The notes under the pieces were generated by a model, which saw only the letters and a list, made by a program, of their open reading frames with translations, searched no databases and was not told where the DNA came from. A DNA stretch of 64,000 nt from Paraburkholderia sp. CNPSo 3274 (GTDB taxonomy: Bacteria > Pseudomonadota > Gammaproteobacteria > Burkholderiales > Burkholderiaceae): positions 62,001-126,000 of the forward strand of contig NZ_JAMBPR010000008.1 in NCBI RefSeq assembly GCF_024206475.1, given 5' to 3'. Positions 1 through 7,292 of this stretch are shown here, in pieces; within the stretch, counting starts at the first letter, position 1, and every line of letters begins with the position of its first letter. The translations under genes and the position numbers were made by a program.

Positions 1-893
1 TCGAGCCTGTGGTCGTCGCTGCGGGCGCGACGGTGGTGGTCCACGTACTCCGTTACCGCATTCAGCAATCCCCACGCAGTGCCAGAGGCGGACGCCAGAT
101 CCGCGCCCTTGCCACGTCCCGCGTAAAGCTGGCCGACCGCCTTGATCGCGCGTTCGTTGACGGCAAGCGCCTCACGATCCGCGACGTTGGCCGTGGGATA
201 GGTCAGCACGCGCCGCAGGAACGCTTCGGCCGCAGCGTCGGAGACCTTGCGCTCAGCGAGCGCCTTGGTGCGCGCCATAAACGCATCCCACGACGACACC
301 GCAATCCCCAATTGCCGTTTTACCGCCTGCGCATCGAATTGGCTGCGGTGACTGATCTTCACGGCGCCAACGTTGTCGCCAAGCGCGATTTGCAGGGTGT
401 TGTTGCAGACCACGCGTACGCTGCAGAACTGCGCCGTGGTGGCGAGCGTGCCGTCACACGCAGTGGCAAGCAGCAGATAGCCGCTAACCTCGTCGCGGCC
501 TTTAAGCGTGGCGGACTGGCCAGTGCGCGCAAGTGCCCAGAGTTTGCGCCCCTCCTTCAGGACTCCTGCTGTTTCGAGCTCGAAGCCCGAGGACTCGGTG
601 AGATCGCGATAGAAATCCAGCACCTCGCGCGGTTGAACCACCTGATAGCGAGCGGACACGACGGACAGGGGGGCTTTGGTGTCAGAGCGGTAGAGGACCT
701 TCTGTTCGGGAAACGCGTGGATCGAGCCGAGGTTTTTGCTGCCGGCGACGAAGCGCACTTCGGCTTCCTCGATACTCCAGTCCATGCCGGCGGCTTTGGC
801 CCACACTTCGAGTGGCTGCTTCGGGGCAAGCTTTTGGCCGAGGCCATGCCACGGTTGCTGGCCCGTGTAGGCCATGGTCTGAACGAGATGCAT
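1..893 (-). CDS. DUF932 domain protein, 3' end beyond window
   Basis: The reading frame opens at an ATG (891-893) behind a good AGGAG ribosome site and stays open to the left edge, so about 297 residues are visible and the C-terminus is missing. The start MHLVQTMAYTGQQPWHGLG, followed by segments such as KAPLSVVSARYQVVQP and SGFELETAGVLKEGRKLWAL, is typical of DUF932 proteins from plasmids, phages and integrative islands. Their function is unknown; they often accompany DNA metabolism or transfer genes. It lies downstream of the glycine-zipper gene on the same strand (92-nt gap), so co-transcription is likely. Family recognition is confident; no role can be assigned. Confidence 0.85.
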   Translation of the reverse strand, partial: MHLVQTMAYTGQQPWHGLGQKLAPKQPLEVWAKAAGMDWSIEEAEVRFVAGSKNLGSIHAFPEQKVLYRSDTKAPLSVVSARYQVVQPREVLDFYRDLTESSGFELETAGVLKEGRKLWALARTGQSATLKGRDEVSGYLLLATACDGTLATTAQFCSVRVVCNNTLQIALGDNVGAVKISHRSQFDAQAVKRQLGIAVSSWDAFMARTKALAERKVSDAAAEAFLRRVLTYPTANVADREALAVNERAIKAVGQLYAGRGKGADLASASGTAWGLLNAVTEYVDHHRRARSDDHRL

Positions 894-985
894 GTTGACT
901 CCTGGGTAGAAAACAAAGGCATAGAGCCCGGCACAGGGCCGGGCAGGAAGAGTGAAGATGATGGGTATGAAAGAGGCGGAACAGC

Positions 986-1441
986 TCAGTCGGAATGGAC
1001 GGTGAAAGTGCGTCCGCAGGCAAGACATCGCCAGTTGTCGAGGACCTTCTGGTCGAGGGCTTCGCCTAGAGCCGCGCCCGTAGCACAGCCCGCGGCTCCA
1101 GCGACGAGTCCGGCGAGGATGGCGCCTGCGATGCTGCCGCAGACTGCGCCGACGGGGCCACCGATCACACCAAAGACCGCGCCTGCCTCTGCGCCCGAGA
1201 GTGCAGCAGCGATCGTGCTGGTTGCGCCCGCCGCAGCACCGACGGCGCCGAAAATCCGTCTCGCGATGTGGCGTTGCACTGTCCGGGGCGACTCGCACTG
1301 CGGACAGGGAAAATCGCCATCGGCAGAGCTCGCGCGAAAGCGCGGCGGTTCGTTGGCATCCGACTGAGGTAGTCGCAGCGGACCGTACGGCCCCCCTTCC
1401 TCCTCGTCGTCGAACGGGATGAACGGGGGACGGTCATGCAT
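986..1441 (-). CDS. Glycine-zipper protein with split zinc ribbon
   Basis: This is a 151-aa protein. I chose the ATG at 1439-1441 because AAGGAGG lies just upstream; a longer frame exists but has no such site. The N-terminus is acidic. A CPQC pair and a CLAC pair flank a central segment of about 60 residues rich in Gly and Ala with GxxxG spacing, such as GGPVGAVCGSIAGAILAG, which should insert in or associate with a membrane. The two CxxC knuckles could form one zinc ribbon around the hydrophobic insert. It follows a 42-aa ORF that overlaps its start and precedes the DUF932 gene. Function unknown. Confidence 0.7.
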   Translation of the reverse strand: MHDRPPFIPFDDEEEGGPYGPLRLPQSDANEPPRFRASSADGDFPCPQCESPRTVQRHIARRIFGAVGAAAGATSTIAAALSGAEAGAVFGVIGGPVGAVCGSIAGAILAGLVAGAAGCATGAALGEALDQKVLDNWRCLACGRTFTVHSD

Positions 1442-1562
1442 GCGTACTCGCCTCCTTGCGAACCCTGTCGACGTACTTGTGGAAACAGGTCGAGCAGAGT
1501 GCTCCGCCTGCAAAGGCGAGCGCGAACGCGGTCAGGTAATCAAAGGGAGAGGGATACAGCAT
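1434..1562 (-). CDS. Small hydrophobic protein, 42 aa
   Basis: A short frame starts at ATG 1560-1562 with AGGAG seven bases upstream and ends at a TGA overlapping the start of the glycine-zipper gene by eight bases, which suggests translational coupling. The product begins MLYPSPFDYLTAFALAFAGG and continues with CSTCFHKYVDRVRKE: one probable membrane helix, a CxxC pair and a basic tail. I do not recognise the family. The support is the ribosome site, the overlap and the amphipathic layout; chance is not excluded. Confidence 0.45.
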   Translation of the reverse strand: MLYPSPFDYLTAFALAFAGGALCSTCFHKYVDRVRKEASTHA

Positions 1563-1811
1563 CGCGAACTCCTGGAAGAGAACGCCGATGCAGGGCTGCA
1601 CCGGCGAGCCACCGTAATGGCCGGGCTCGCAGCGGTCATATATGGCTCAGATTCTTTTGAATCGTCGGAAGGGCTGGTGAGTGGGCGTCACGGACGCGCA
1701 GCGCGGGAGGCGTGAGAGCGCTGTCGCCATCTGACACGATCGGGATGCCCAGGCCTGCTCCTGACTGGTAGTATTCAGGCCGACAGCGCCCTCTCTCGGG
1801 TCAGGACCATC

Positions 1812-2003
1812 ATGGATTACCGCGTCAGCTACGAACACAGCCTCAAGGACAAACCTGATGAGTTCATCGTCCACGTTCCGTCACAGCTTGTGGAGGGAAT
1901 ACCAGCCAACCTGCCCCGCGCGCTCCTGCCGGAGTACATCACCGGCCTGATTCTGAAGCGCTCGCCGCAGATCGGGAAAATCCGGCATCTCCGGATTCTT
2001 TAA
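1812..2003 (+). CDS. Hypothetical protein, 63 aa
   Basis: The frame starts at an ATG with AGGA five bases upstream. It encodes a soluble, mixed-charge protein beginning MDYRVSYEHSLKDKPDEF and ending in a basic tail (LKRSPQIGKIRHLRIL). No family recognised. An antisense frame (1881-2153) competes for the same DNA; I prefer this strand because of the ribosome site, the ordinary amino-acid composition and its position before two further plus-strand genes. Confidence 0.5.
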   Translation: MDYRVSYEHSLKDKPDEFIVHVPSQLVEGIPANLPRALLPEYITGLILKRSPQIGKIRHLRIL

Positions 2004-2057
2004 CGAACGAAAATAAGCAGTACTTGGGTCGCGACGAGGAAAAGCACAGAACAACGT

Positions 2058-2522
2058 ATGATCGAAGCCCGGAATCTCAGGATCATGCCGATAGGTGATC
2101 TTGACATCTATTATCGTTGCCATACCCGCGACACCACGTCGCGCAGCATTCACATCGATGGCGCAACGATCTACACACTGGATGTGCGCGGCAGTATAAA
2201 GCCGGCATTCGGAACCAACACCGTGGGTGCATTTGAGAGCACAGACAAGAGATCGCTCGTTGCGTGGATCGACCCTGTATCAGGTGAGTTCATCACTTGC
2301 GACCCAACAGTCTACGACTCATTTCTTGCCATTCCCGTCCTGACCATGATGGCAGTGTTCGCGACGGCTGCGTTCCATCTTCCATTGTTGGTAGTTGTTC
2401 CCCTTGCAGGCATTGGCGTCATCTGGGCGACAAGACGCATCTTCGCGGGACGTGGGAACAACGCGAAGCTGGAGTCTATGCTTCGCGAAGAATTCAGTAA
2501 ACGACGAGATAAGATGCACTAG
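2058..2522 (+). CDS. Hypothetical membrane protein, 154 aa
   Basis: The N-terminal 90 residues form a soluble domain rich in beta-strand formers. They are followed by one hydrophobic hairpin (about residues 92-125, including AIPVLTMMAVFATAAFHLPL) and a charged C-terminal tail with KLESMLREEFSKRRDK. An internal ATG at 2085, preceded by AGGA, is an equally good start and would shorten the protein by nine residues. It sits 54 nt after the 63-aa ORF and 67 nt before the 267-aa gene, so it may belong to the same transcript. No family recognised. Confidence 0.6.
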   Translation: MIEARNLRIMPIGDLDIYYRCHTRDTTSRSIHIDGATIYTLDVRGSIKPAFGTNTVGAFESTDKRSLVAWIDPVSGEFITCDPTVYDSFLAIPVLTMMAVFATAAFHLPLLVVVPLAGIGVIWATRRIFAGRGNNAKLESMLREEFSKRRDKMH

Positions 2523-2589
2523 GAGGCTCTGCACGCACAATTGAACTCCGCGCAACTCACCTCTCATCGACACAGATCAAGAAAATTCA

Positions 2590-3393
2590 ATGAAAAACAA
2601 AGTCTTCGATTGGCGAGCCCGTCAAAGTTGGCTGGCAAGCATCCAGCACTACGCCGATGATCTTCTGAGACCATCTATCCAGAGCTGGATCGCGCACAAC
2701 AGACCGAAATGTTGGTCCGACGACATGTCATGGTTGCCGGATTCCGAAGACGTCGTCCCCGAATTCGTTTCGCGGTTCGCGACCTATTACGGCTACTTCA
2801 AAGGCTTTCATGGTTGTCGCCCGCTGACCTTGTCCAGCTACTACGAGCAGGGCCTGGTGGGTCAAGACAGTGCGGAACTGTTTGCGACTTTCCGCGAGAT
2901 TTTTTCCGATGTTCCCCGAGACAAGGTAGACCGCGTTATCGAGGAGTTTGCGGATCGCGGTCTCCGGGAGCGGGGTGCAATCTGGTTTGTCGGCGACGAT
3001 GCTTCGTTGATCGAAGACTGCGGACACTATGCCATTCAGGGTAGTGAGTTCCTGATGGCGCTGGCCGCAGCACTATGCGGTCCAGACGCTGGCGAAGACT
3101 ACCGATTCCGCCTGCGCCAACATGGAGTTCCGACGATCCTGGAAGTAGACATGCCTGCATCGTTCGTTCCCCCTGAACAGCGGAATGAGGTTGCGGCAAT
3201 GGTGCTTTCCGCATGGGGACAATCGGTAGCCCGTCGTCCGTTGGGTCTCGAAGTGGAGCCATGTTACGTCGTCCGCCGGGATATCCCTCCCGATTGCATC
3301 AAGTCGCATTATCATCCTCAACGCATACGCGATCCTCATCAAGGCTTTCGAACCTACCAGAACCCTGCGGTGACCTGCGACGTATGTGGATAG
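2590..3393 (+). CDS. Unknown 267-aa protein paired with CD-NTase; ART-like pattern
   Basis: The gene ends 24 nt before a CD-NTase gene on the same strand, so the two are probably an operon. The protein has no membrane segment. Visible motifs are YFKGFHGCRPLTLSSYYEQG (about residues 70-89), GHYAIQGSEFLMALAAAL in the middle, and EPCYVVRRDIPPDCI near the C-terminus. HGxR followed by a GL turn, a Tyr/Ser segment, and a Glu before an I-P-P-x-x-I strand resembles the H-Y-E layout of ADP-ribosyltransferases and PARPs. This fold assignment is my inference from the pattern only. It ends with CDVCG. It could be an effector, an antitoxin-like partner, or neither. Confidence 0.75.
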   Translation: MKNKVFDWRARQSWLASIQHYADDLLRPSIQSWIAHNRPKCWSDDMSWLPDSEDVVPEFVSRFATYYGYFKGFHGCRPLTLSSYYEQGLVGQDSAELFATFREIFSDVPRDKVDRVIEEFADRGLRERGAIWFVGDDASLIEDCGHYAIQGSEFLMALAAALCGPDAGEDYRFRLRQHGVPTILEVDMPASFVPPEQRNEVAAMVLSAWGQSVARRPLGLEVEPCYVVRRDIPPDCIKSHYHPQRIRDPHQGFRTYQNPAVTCDVCG

Positions 3394-3417
3394 CAGCAAG
3401 TCGAAGAGGATGACAGA

Positions 3418-4194
3418 ATGTCGGTATTGAGCTTTCTGACGAGCACAGCCAGCAACGCGATACTCGCTCCGATCGAACAAGCGTCGATTGACGTCTCGAT
3501 TGCCAGCCTGCAATCCCGGATGGCGCAGCACTTTGCCCCCGGAATGATCAAGCAGCACTTTCGTTTCGGATCGTCAACACGGGGCACCATCTTGCCGCGC
3601 GCGATGGACGAGCAATCGGACATCGACTACATGATCGTTTTCAATGACGGCAATGCCACACCGCAGACGTACCTCAGCCGCCTGAGAACCTTTGTCGAAA
3701 AACGTTACCGCTCGTCGGAAATCTATCAATCCAACCCAACCATCGTTCTCGAACTGAATCACATCAAGTTCGACCTGGTGCCCGCGACTACGGCCTGGCT
3801 CAGTGGACTGCGAATCCCGAGCGGTCCGGACCGCTGGATGAGCACAGACCCCAAGGACTTCAACGGCGTACTCGAAGCGAAGAACAAGGCAAACAAGTCG
3901 CTGATCAAGCCGACCATCCGTTTATTCAAGTACTGGAACGCGGCCAGCGGGTACCCGTTCGAGTCTTACGCAATGGAGAAATGGGTGTGTGGTCTGAATT
4001 TTTGGGTGCAATCCAACCAGAAGGATTACTTCTTCGCCGTTTTCGACAGCCTGAGCACCAGCTGGTCGCAGCCGCAACGAGTGAATGACGAGATCAGCCG
4101 TGCGAAGAAGATCGTCGCCAACGTCAGACAGTTCGAGAAAAGTGACATGCAGTTGAAGGCAGAGACTGAAATCAGGCGGCTATTCCGACTCTAA
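3418..4194 (+). CDS. CD-NTase family nucleotidyltransferase (SMODS type), 258 aa
   Basis: This is an oligonucleotide-cyclase-like enzyme of the cGAS/DncV superfamily. The polymerase-beta core is visible: RFGSSTRGTILPR (G51, S52), SDIDYMIVF (D68, D70) and KFDLVPA (D119) supply the metal-binding triad. The later KYWNAASGYPFESYAMEKWV matches the helical region that follows the core in CD-NTases and OAS. At 258 aa it is shorter than most CBASS cyclases. Its partner is the 267-aa gene upstream, and it converges on the S-4TM gene of a separate CBASS operon. It may be a second nucleotide-signalling system or a cyclase sharing that effector. Superfamily assignment is confident, the product nucleotide unknown. 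Confidence 0.88.
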   Translation: MSVLSFLTSTASNAILAPIEQASIDVSIASLQSRMAQHFAPGMIKQHFRFGSSTRGTILPRAMDEQSDIDYMIVFNDGNATPQTYLSRLRTFVEKRYRSSEIYQSNPTIVLELNHIKFDLVPATTAWLSGLRIPSGPDRWMSTDPKDFNGVLEAKNKANKSLIKPTIRLFKYWNAASGYPFESYAMEKWVCGLNFWVQSNQKDYFFAVFDSLSTSWSQPQRVNDEISRAKKIVANVRQFEKSDMQLKAETEIRRLFRL

Positions 4195-4208
4195 TCTGCC
4201 ACACAGTC

Positions 4209-4311
4209 AGGAGAGCGACGCATATGTTCGAAGCGTGACGGTGCTCCACTCTCATCACTACCACGTCGATTGTCACGATACGAGCGATCACCGGGCGCGA
4301 CTCGCTCTCCT
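4209..4311. repeat. Inverted 10-mers in convergent intergenic gap
   Basis: AGGAGAGCGA at 4209-4218 is repeated as its reverse complement TCGCTCTCCT at 4302-4311. The copies bracket the gap between the second CD-NTase gene and the S-4TM gene. The 83-nt spacing is long for a terminator stem, and there is no T tract. They could mark a module boundary or be chance. Confidence 0.4.
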
Positions 4312-4321
4312 GATCGCGCTG

Positions 4322-5086
4322 TCAAAGCTTGAGCAGCGCCTTGATCGAGATCCACTCTTCCGAAATCGACGGGTTCAATTTATCGAACGTCCCTGACGAA
4401 AGCGTGATGCCAGCCGTTGATTTCGCCGCTTCATACGACGTCAACGAATCGAGAGCCATCGCGGCAAACGTCGAGGCAGCGGGACGAGATTGAAACAATC
4501 GGTACACGTCGCCGTATGTCTTCTCGAATCGCATCCTCAACCACTCGAGTCGCAACCAGCGGGATACCAGCTGCTCGCTGAAGACCACCTGCGACGCTGC
4601 CAGAATCACGCCGAGATCGGACTGGCGATTAATTACACAGACGAGCCAGAGCACTGCATATACGAGAAGCTTGATGCGCTCGAAGCGCGCCATCGACAGA
4701 GCGATGGTTTTGCTGAAGAGGCTATTTTCCAGCAACTGCGCGGCGAGCCTCCTGTTCGGATCACGGGCATCATTGTTGTAGTAGCCGTCGGTCACTTCGT
4801 GACTAAGACTGATATCGAACGCGCGCCCGAAAAAGTCCTGACGACGTTTATCCTCAGCCCGGGGCATCAGATACAACCGGGAAACCTGACCCAGAACAAA
4901 CAGGACGATGGCATCAATCAGAAAGCCGACCTGAACCCAATCGTAGATTCTCGAGTACACGCTCTTGTCGAGCAGCAGCGACAGAACCGACAAGACCGCG
5001 CCGACGTAGAACAGCCAGTCCGTCGCGGTATCGGCAAGCTCGACGTAATCGAAGTAGCGTTTTCGTATCGGATCTGCGTTGGACAT
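4322..5086 (-). CDS. S-4TM family putative pore-forming CBASS effector
   Basis: This 254-aa membrane protein is the last gene of the CBASS operon. I chose the start MSNADPIRKRYFDYVELADT at 5086; the longer frame has no support. Four hydrophobic segments are visible, in two pairs: about residues 25-39 and 50-72, then 138-153 and 157-171, separated by a soluble segment with GYYNNDARDPNRRLAAQLLE. This matches the S-4TM (SMODS-associating 4TM) effector family. In known CBASS, membrane effectors of this kind are opened by the cyclic nucleotide and kill the infected cell. The C-terminal about 80 residues are soluble and could be the ligand sensor, which is inference. Confidence 0.85.
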   Translation of the reverse strand: MSNADPIRKRYFDYVELADTATDWLFYVGAVLSVLSLLLDKSVYSRIYDWVQVGFLIDAIVLFVLGQVSRLYLMPRAEDKRRQDFFGRAFDISLSHEVTDGYYNNDARDPNRRLAAQLLENSLFSKTIALSMARFERIKLLVYAVLWLVCVINRQSDLGVILAASQVVFSEQLVSRWLRLEWLRMRFEKTYGDVYRLFQSRPAASTFAAMALDSLTSYEAAKSTAGITLSSGTFDKLNPSISEEWISIKALLKL

Positions 5087-5154
5087 TTTTGTTTCAGAGA
5101 AAGTGATCAATAACACCGGCAAGTCATGTCGCGCCGCGCCCACCCGGAATGTCC

Positions 5155-5625
5155 TCAAGCGGCCGTTCGTCCAATGCCATACCGTCGACGGGGAGCCGAT
5201 GGTGGATGCTCGCCGCCGCCCGTCCATTTTCCCGTCGCCAGCCATTCCTCGAAATACCCCAGCCACTCGACGGCCCACGGAATGTACGTCTCCGACAACT
5301 TCATGCCCGTAGACCATTCACGCGCCTTCGGCCACCACAGGCAGAGTTTTGTTCCCGGCCCGTCATGCAAGTAAGTATGCGGCGGGCGCTTGCCGCTTGC
5401 GAGAGCACTCAGGTCGGGCTCCAGTACCAACAAATCCGGCACCTTGCGTCCGGCCTTCAGCCGAAGAAGGCATCGGTATCTGCGCGCATACGGTCCGGGG
5501 GAGACAACGAACACGAAGCGCAGCTCCTTGCCGGAACACAAGGTAAATGAACTGTCCGCCAGTTGCAGCGACGCGAGATCCAGCGCCCGTGCGGCGAGAC
5601 TCGGTGGTGGCGGGACGCGGCGCAT
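5155..5625 (-). CDS. CBASS E2-like conjugating protein (type II-short)
   Basis: This 156-aa protein has the core of standalone E2-like proteins from type II-short CBASS: PPHTYLHDGPGTKLCLWWPK with H83, Y85 and probable catalytic C95, then YIPWAVEWLGYFEEWLATG and KWTGGGEH. No E1 or JAB domain is encoded in the operon, which distinguishes it from full type II systems with Cap2 and Cap3. In studied systems such E2 proteins attach the cyclase C-terminus to a target and so prime the enzyme. Its ATG directly follows the cyclase TGA, so translation is coupled to its presumed substrate. The family is recognised from motif pattern only. Confidence 0.82.
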   Translation of the reverse strand: MRRVPPPPSLAARALDLASLQLADSSFTLCSGKELRFVFVVSPGPYARRYRCLLRLKAGRKVPDLLVLEPDLSALASGKRPPHTYLHDGPGTKLCLWWPKAREWSTGMKLSETYIPWAVEWLGYFEEWLATGKWTGGGEHPPSAPRRRYGIGRTAA

Positions 5626-6939
5626 TCAGTCACCGTAGAAGGTGTGCGGCTTCGATCTGGCGATGACGGAAGATGGGGCCGCGCTGCCGCCGATGATTGC
5701 CACGCGCCCTGCTTTCCGGCCCGCTTCCCGTCGCGCCCGATCATCCTTGAGAATCTGCGCTCCCGCGCGATCCCCGAAAACAGCGACCACGATGTGAACG
5801 ACGGCATCCAGGCCAGCGCTTGCTTCAATCGCGTCAACGAGCTTGCGCAGGTCCCGACAGATCCGGGCGTGCCACTCGTCAAATGCCCCCTGGCGTTCAC
5901 GTGTATTCATGCTGCTCGCGAGGTTGTCGTAAGGCGACGACGGGTTCTGGAGGTACCAGACTTCCCGGCCACCGAAATCGCGTTCCCGCGTGAAGTACCG
6001 CGGCATCGCCTCGACGATATCAAGCAGAAGATCGAGCGGCGTGGAATGGGGTTTCGGAGCCAGATCGACGTACGCCGCCGCTGCGAGCGTAGTGATGAAC
6101 ACGGACGAGGGAGCGAAATCCTCGTGACCGCTCGCCTTCCCGAACGCTACGTTCCGATGTAGTTTGAGCAGCTGGACGAGGCGGCTCAGCAATCGCTCGA
6201 AAACCTCATCGGCCTTCGGAAGTGGGGAAATCGACTTGCGGACGGAGTCGGCCGCGAATCTCAGATGCTCGACGGCAGTGAAGACCGGCGCAATCGCTGC
6301 TGCACGCGCAAAGCTGCGGGTCAACCCGCGCGGATTCGTAGGTTCGTACGTCCGCAGCTGGCGATCTGGGACACGGCCATGCGTGTCGCCGTACGGAGCC
6401 CAGGATAGCGGATCGTCGACGACCGGCGTGATATCCGCGAACATGCTGCTTGCATATTCGAGCGTGACGCACCGTTCCCAGCGCTTGATCTTCAGACTGT
6501 GTGCGCTCGCATATCGTGACAGGACCGCATGCAGGTGGTTGATCAGCAACCCAGGACCACCGTCTCCGCCGTATCTCGACATGGCACGCTGATCGAGTCG
6601 GGCGACGAGATCGATGTCGAAGCCCTCACGCGATTCATCCGATGGCCTGAGCAACGTCCCCAATGCCCTTGAGCCATGGCCATGAATGTTCGTCGTCAGA
6701 CCGGCGAACTCGTCACTCTCGGCAAGATACTCCGCGGTGCTGATGTAGGAGGACTCAAGCGCCAAAAGTTGCGTCGCCGTGGGCTCGTGCGAGCGCGCGA
6801 TCGTATCAGCAAGGTGAAAGAACTGCGTTGCGGCACGATGCGAAAACGTAGGCAGCCGCTGCGGCACCTGCGACTTCGCTCCGCGACCTTCTTCCCTGCC
6901 GCCGCCCAAGGGGCTAATAGTCAGTGCTGGTGTACTCAT
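5626..6939 (-). CDS. CBASS CD-NTase (nucleotide cyclase)
   Basis: This 437-aa enzyme should make a cyclic di- or trinucleotide on phage infection. The catalytic core reads IHGHGSRALGTLLRP (G89, S90), EGFDIDLVARL (D108, D110) and FADITPVVDD (D169). A helical domain of about 200 residues follows, including LLSRLVQLLKLHRNVAF. The C-terminus ends in HTFYGD; type II CBASS cyclases carry a C-terminal tail that is conjugated by the E2, and a Gly near the end fits that role. It is 23 nt downstream of the YjzC-like gene and immediately upstream of the E2 gene. The product nucleotide cannot be told from sequence alone. Confidence 0.93.
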   Translation of the reverse strand: MSTPALTISPLGGGREEGRGAKSQVPQRLPTFSHRAATQFFHLADTIARSHEPTATQLLALESSYISTAEYLAESDEFAGLTTNIHGHGSRALGTLLRPSDESREGFDIDLVARLDQRAMSRYGGDGGPGLLINHLHAVLSRYASAHSLKIKRWERCVTLEYASSMFADITPVVDDPLSWAPYGDTHGRVPDRQLRTYEPTNPRGLTRSFARAAAIAPVFTAVEHLRFAADSVRKSISPLPKADEVFERLLSRLVQLLKLHRNVAFGKASGHEDFAPSSVFITTLAAAAYVDLAPKPHSTPLDLLLDIVEAMPRYFTRERDFGGREVWYLQNPSSPYDNLASSMNTRERQGAFDEWHARICRDLRKLVDAIEASAGLDAVVHIVVAVFGDRAGAQILKDDRARREAGRKAGRVAIIGGSAAPSSVIARSKPHTFYGD

Positions 6940-6962
6940 TTTGCCGTCCTCCCGCTCTCGAA

Positions 6963-7127
6963 TTAGCGCTTATGTTTCGCGGGATCGACCAGGGTGTAGG
7001 TCTGATGACGCCCGGGCGTAGGCGGCAGCGGACGGCCTCTCACCCCCGTCACTTCGGTGCGAGTCACGTTATTGCGGTACCGACCGGAGGACGGTGCCGG
7101 CGTCCCCGGTTTCAGTGCTTTCGGCAT
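6963..7127 (-). CDS. YjzC-like small protein heading the CBASS operon, 54 aa
   Basis: I chose the ATG at 7125-7127 because AAGGAG lies five bases upstream. The protein starts MPKALKPGTPAPSSGRYRNN, continues with TEVTGVRGRPLPPTP and ends TYTLVDPAKHKR. The pattern PGxPAPxSGxY...EVTxVxGxxLPPTP...YxLVD matches the YjzC-like family of small proteins, whose function is unknown. It is the first gene after the regulated promoter and 23 nt from the cyclase, so it is expressed with the CBASS. It may be an accessory subunit, a ligand for conjugation, or a passenger. Confidence 0.75.
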   Translation of the reverse strand: MPKALKPGTPAPSSGRYRNNVTRTEVTGVRGRPLPPTPGRHQTYTLVDPAKHKR

Positions 7128-7234
7128 GATGCTCCTTCTGCTCAAGAGCTTCGCGCCGAATCCGACCACCGGACACGCACGCGAAAAGGCGTTCGGTCTT
7201 CTTGCCTTTTCGGTTCGGAAGTCCGACAATGAAA

Positions 7235-7263
7235 ATACTGGACTTCAGAATTCCTGAAGTCAA
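7235..7263 (-). promoter_or_regulatory. Candidate promoter of the CBASS operon
   Basis: Read on the minus strand, TTGACT (7263-7258) and CAGTAT (7240-7235) are separated by 17 bp and lie about 110 nt upstream of the YjzC-like start. The -35 element is good and the -10 weak. The palindrome at 7241-7261 fills the spacer and overlaps the -35 box, the expected layout for a repressed promoter. Confidence 0.5.
7241..7261. promoter_or_regulatory. Perfect palindrome, likely CapH operator
   Basis: GACTTCAG (7241-7248) and CTGAAGTC (7254-7261) are perfect inverted 8-mers around a 5-nt centre. The site lies in the divergent gap between the CBASS operon and the XRE repressor gene. Related half-sites occur at GGAAGTCC (7218-7225) and GAACTTCTGA just before the repressor ATG, which suggests two or three operators. 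Autoregulation by the adjacent repressor is inference. Confidence 0.65.
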
Positions 7264-7292
7264 GCATTTTTTTTATCGAACTTCTGAACGTC

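Noticed and set aside
9-1367. 452-codon plus-strand frame
   Set aside because: Antisense to the DUF932 and glycine-zipper genes, which have recognisable motifs and ribosome sites; composition is that of a shadow frame.
1881-2153. 90-codon minus-strand frame with an internal start MATIIDVKITYRHDPEI
   Set aside because: It competes with the 63-aa and 154-aa plus-strand genes, which have better context; possible but weaker.
5563-6162. Plus-strand frame across the cyclase
   Set aside because: Shadow of the CD-NTase, whose catalytic motifs are on the minus strand.
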